DNA of 64,000 nucleotides from NCBI GenBank assembly GCA_026390575.1, contig JAPLFR010000001.1, positions 372,001-436,000 on the forward strand, in the 5' to 3' direction. Position numbers and translations under genes: made by a program. Below are positions 63,440 to 64,000 of the stretch, one piece after another. The notes under the pieces are model-generated. The model made no database searches, was not told the DNA's origin, and saw nothing but the letters and a program-made list of their open reading frames with translations. Source of the stretch: Ignavibacteriales bacterium (GTDB lineage: Bacteria > Bacteroidota > Ignavibacteria > UBA10030). Position 1 is the first letter of the stretch; each line of letters begins with the position of its first letter.

Positions 63440-63520
63440 TAAAGATAAAAGTAAGAAGTAAGAAATAATAAGTATAACGACTAAACTGATGGCTGATAGC
63501 TGAAAACTGACGGTTTAAAT
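63440..63520. repeat. Degenerate low-complexity repeats before kdgK
   Basis: The gap has AAAGTAAGAAGTAAGAAAT-type runs and then CTGATGGCTGATAGCTGAAAACTGA, a degenerate repeat of about 8 bases. It is similar in style to the run at 26586-26630. No coding potential. Confidence 0.5.
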
Positions 63521-63534
63521 AAAAGGAGCAAACA

Positions 63535-64000
63535 ATGAGTGGTTTGAATATAAAAAAAGAGGGTGCATTGGATCTTGTTTCATTGGGTGCATTGGTACAT
63601 CGTTTGGATCCTGGCATCATTCCATTTAGAAAAGCGACCGAGTGCAAAATTCATGTCAGCGGCGGCGAATTCAATGTAGCAGCAAATTTAGCAGACTGTT
63701 TCGGGATGAAAACTGGTATTGCCTCTGCAATGGTAGATTATCCAATCGGCGATCTTATTGTTGAGCGTGTGAGAGCGATGGGCGTGAAACCGTTTTACAA
63801 GCACTTCAAACACAATGGAGTAAACGGTCCAAATATGGCGACTGTCTATAGTGATCAAGGCCATGGTGTTCGCCCGCCAGTCGTATTCTACAATCGTTCA
63901 AATGAAGGCGGCGCCTTATTAAAACCGGGTGATTTTAATTGGGACGAAATTTTCGCAGGCGGAGTTCGTTGGTTCCACAGCGGTGGAATTTTTGCGGCTT
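63535..64000 (+). CDS. kdgK: PfkB family sugar kinase, probably 2-keto-3-deoxygluconate kinase (3' truncated by window edge)
   Basis: The open frame from ATG 63535 runs off the window after 155 codons. The ribosome site AAGGAG (63523-63528 region) is good. LVSLGALVHRL, the sugar-binding HVSGGEFNVAANLADCFGMKTGIASAM and VVFYNRSNEGGALLKPGDFNWDEIF fit the ribokinase/PfkB fold at its N-terminal part. The KdgK role is inferred from its neighbours: hexuronate transporter and mannonate oxidoreductase lead to 2-keto-3-deoxygluconate. The ATP-binding end is outside the window. Confidence 0.85.
   Translation, partial: MSGLNIKKEGALDLVSLGALVHRLDPGIIPFRKATECKIHVSGGEFNVAANLADCFGMKTGIASAMVDYPIGDLIVERVRAMGVKPFYKHFKHNGVNGPNMATVYSDQGHGVRPPVVFYNRSNEGGALLKPGDFNWDEIFAGGVRWFHSGGIFAA

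Overview
The window is an ordinary chromosomal segment with about 45% GC by eye and dense coding. It carries no transposase, phage, CRISPR or rRNA/tRNA gene that I could find. The gene families point to the Bacteroidota/Chlorobiota/Ignavibacteriota neighbourhood: a PorV/PorQ-type outer-membrane protein, a GWxTD-domain protein, DUF3467, DUF3667, DUF3109, large lipoprotein/beta-barrel pairs, and hslUV next to rpoN. Many genes have clear AAGGAG ribosome sites, and one promoter looks like classical sigma-70. An Ignavibacteria- or Kryptonia-like lineage fits better than classical Bacteroidia, but this is inference.

Layout. 3-3535: respiratory complex I genes nuoC (partial)-D-E-F, closed by a terminator. 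3705-5737: ECF sigma factor and membrane anti-sigma pair. 6038-11551: cell-envelope genes (TPR lipoprotein-like protein, DUF3467 protein, large lipoprotein plus outer-membrane barrel). 20770 down to 11626: a long minus-strand run in the order sugar-phosphate mutase, two tandem paralogous envelope proteins, an orphan EutN/CcmL microcompartment vertex protein, dprA, DUF3109, rpoN, hslV, hslU. 21036-30213: plus-strand MFS transporter, AMMECR1 and Memo, a DUF2520 protein, nucleotidyltransferase, glycyl-tRNA synthetase, TPR protein and ZIP transporter. Two of these intergenic gaps are packed with palindromic repeats. 31192-30257: PorV/PorQ protein on the minus strand.

31432-51081: mixed plus-strand genes. 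They are purU, rpmE, rsmB, kbl, a membrane acyltransferase-like protein, rmuC, an AI-2E family exporter, an ABC-2 transporter pair, a YciI protein, an exported PNPOx-fold protein, a hybrid histidine kinase, a Fe-S protein, a Gfo/Idh dehydrogenase, a VOC protein, a DUF3667 protein and an internally duplicated membrane protein. 51201-57228: pfkA, aat, purC, archease, rtcB, mrp and a NifU-domain gene, tightly packed. 60302 down to 57288: GWxTD protein, pdxA and an ftsE without ftsX. 60303-61096 is an AT-rich non-coding stretch. 61097-64000 is a hexuronate catabolic module: ExuT-type transporter, SDR mannonate oxidoreductase and the start of a PfkB/KdgK kinase.

The points most worth following up are the orphan EutN gene tied to the paralogous envelope pair, the repeat-rich intergenic regions, a possible 29-codon leader ORF overlapping the MFS gene start, a TPR protein with an inserted BamE-like segment, and a threefold repeat in the large lipoprotein. 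I did not find a clear novel defence or mobile system.
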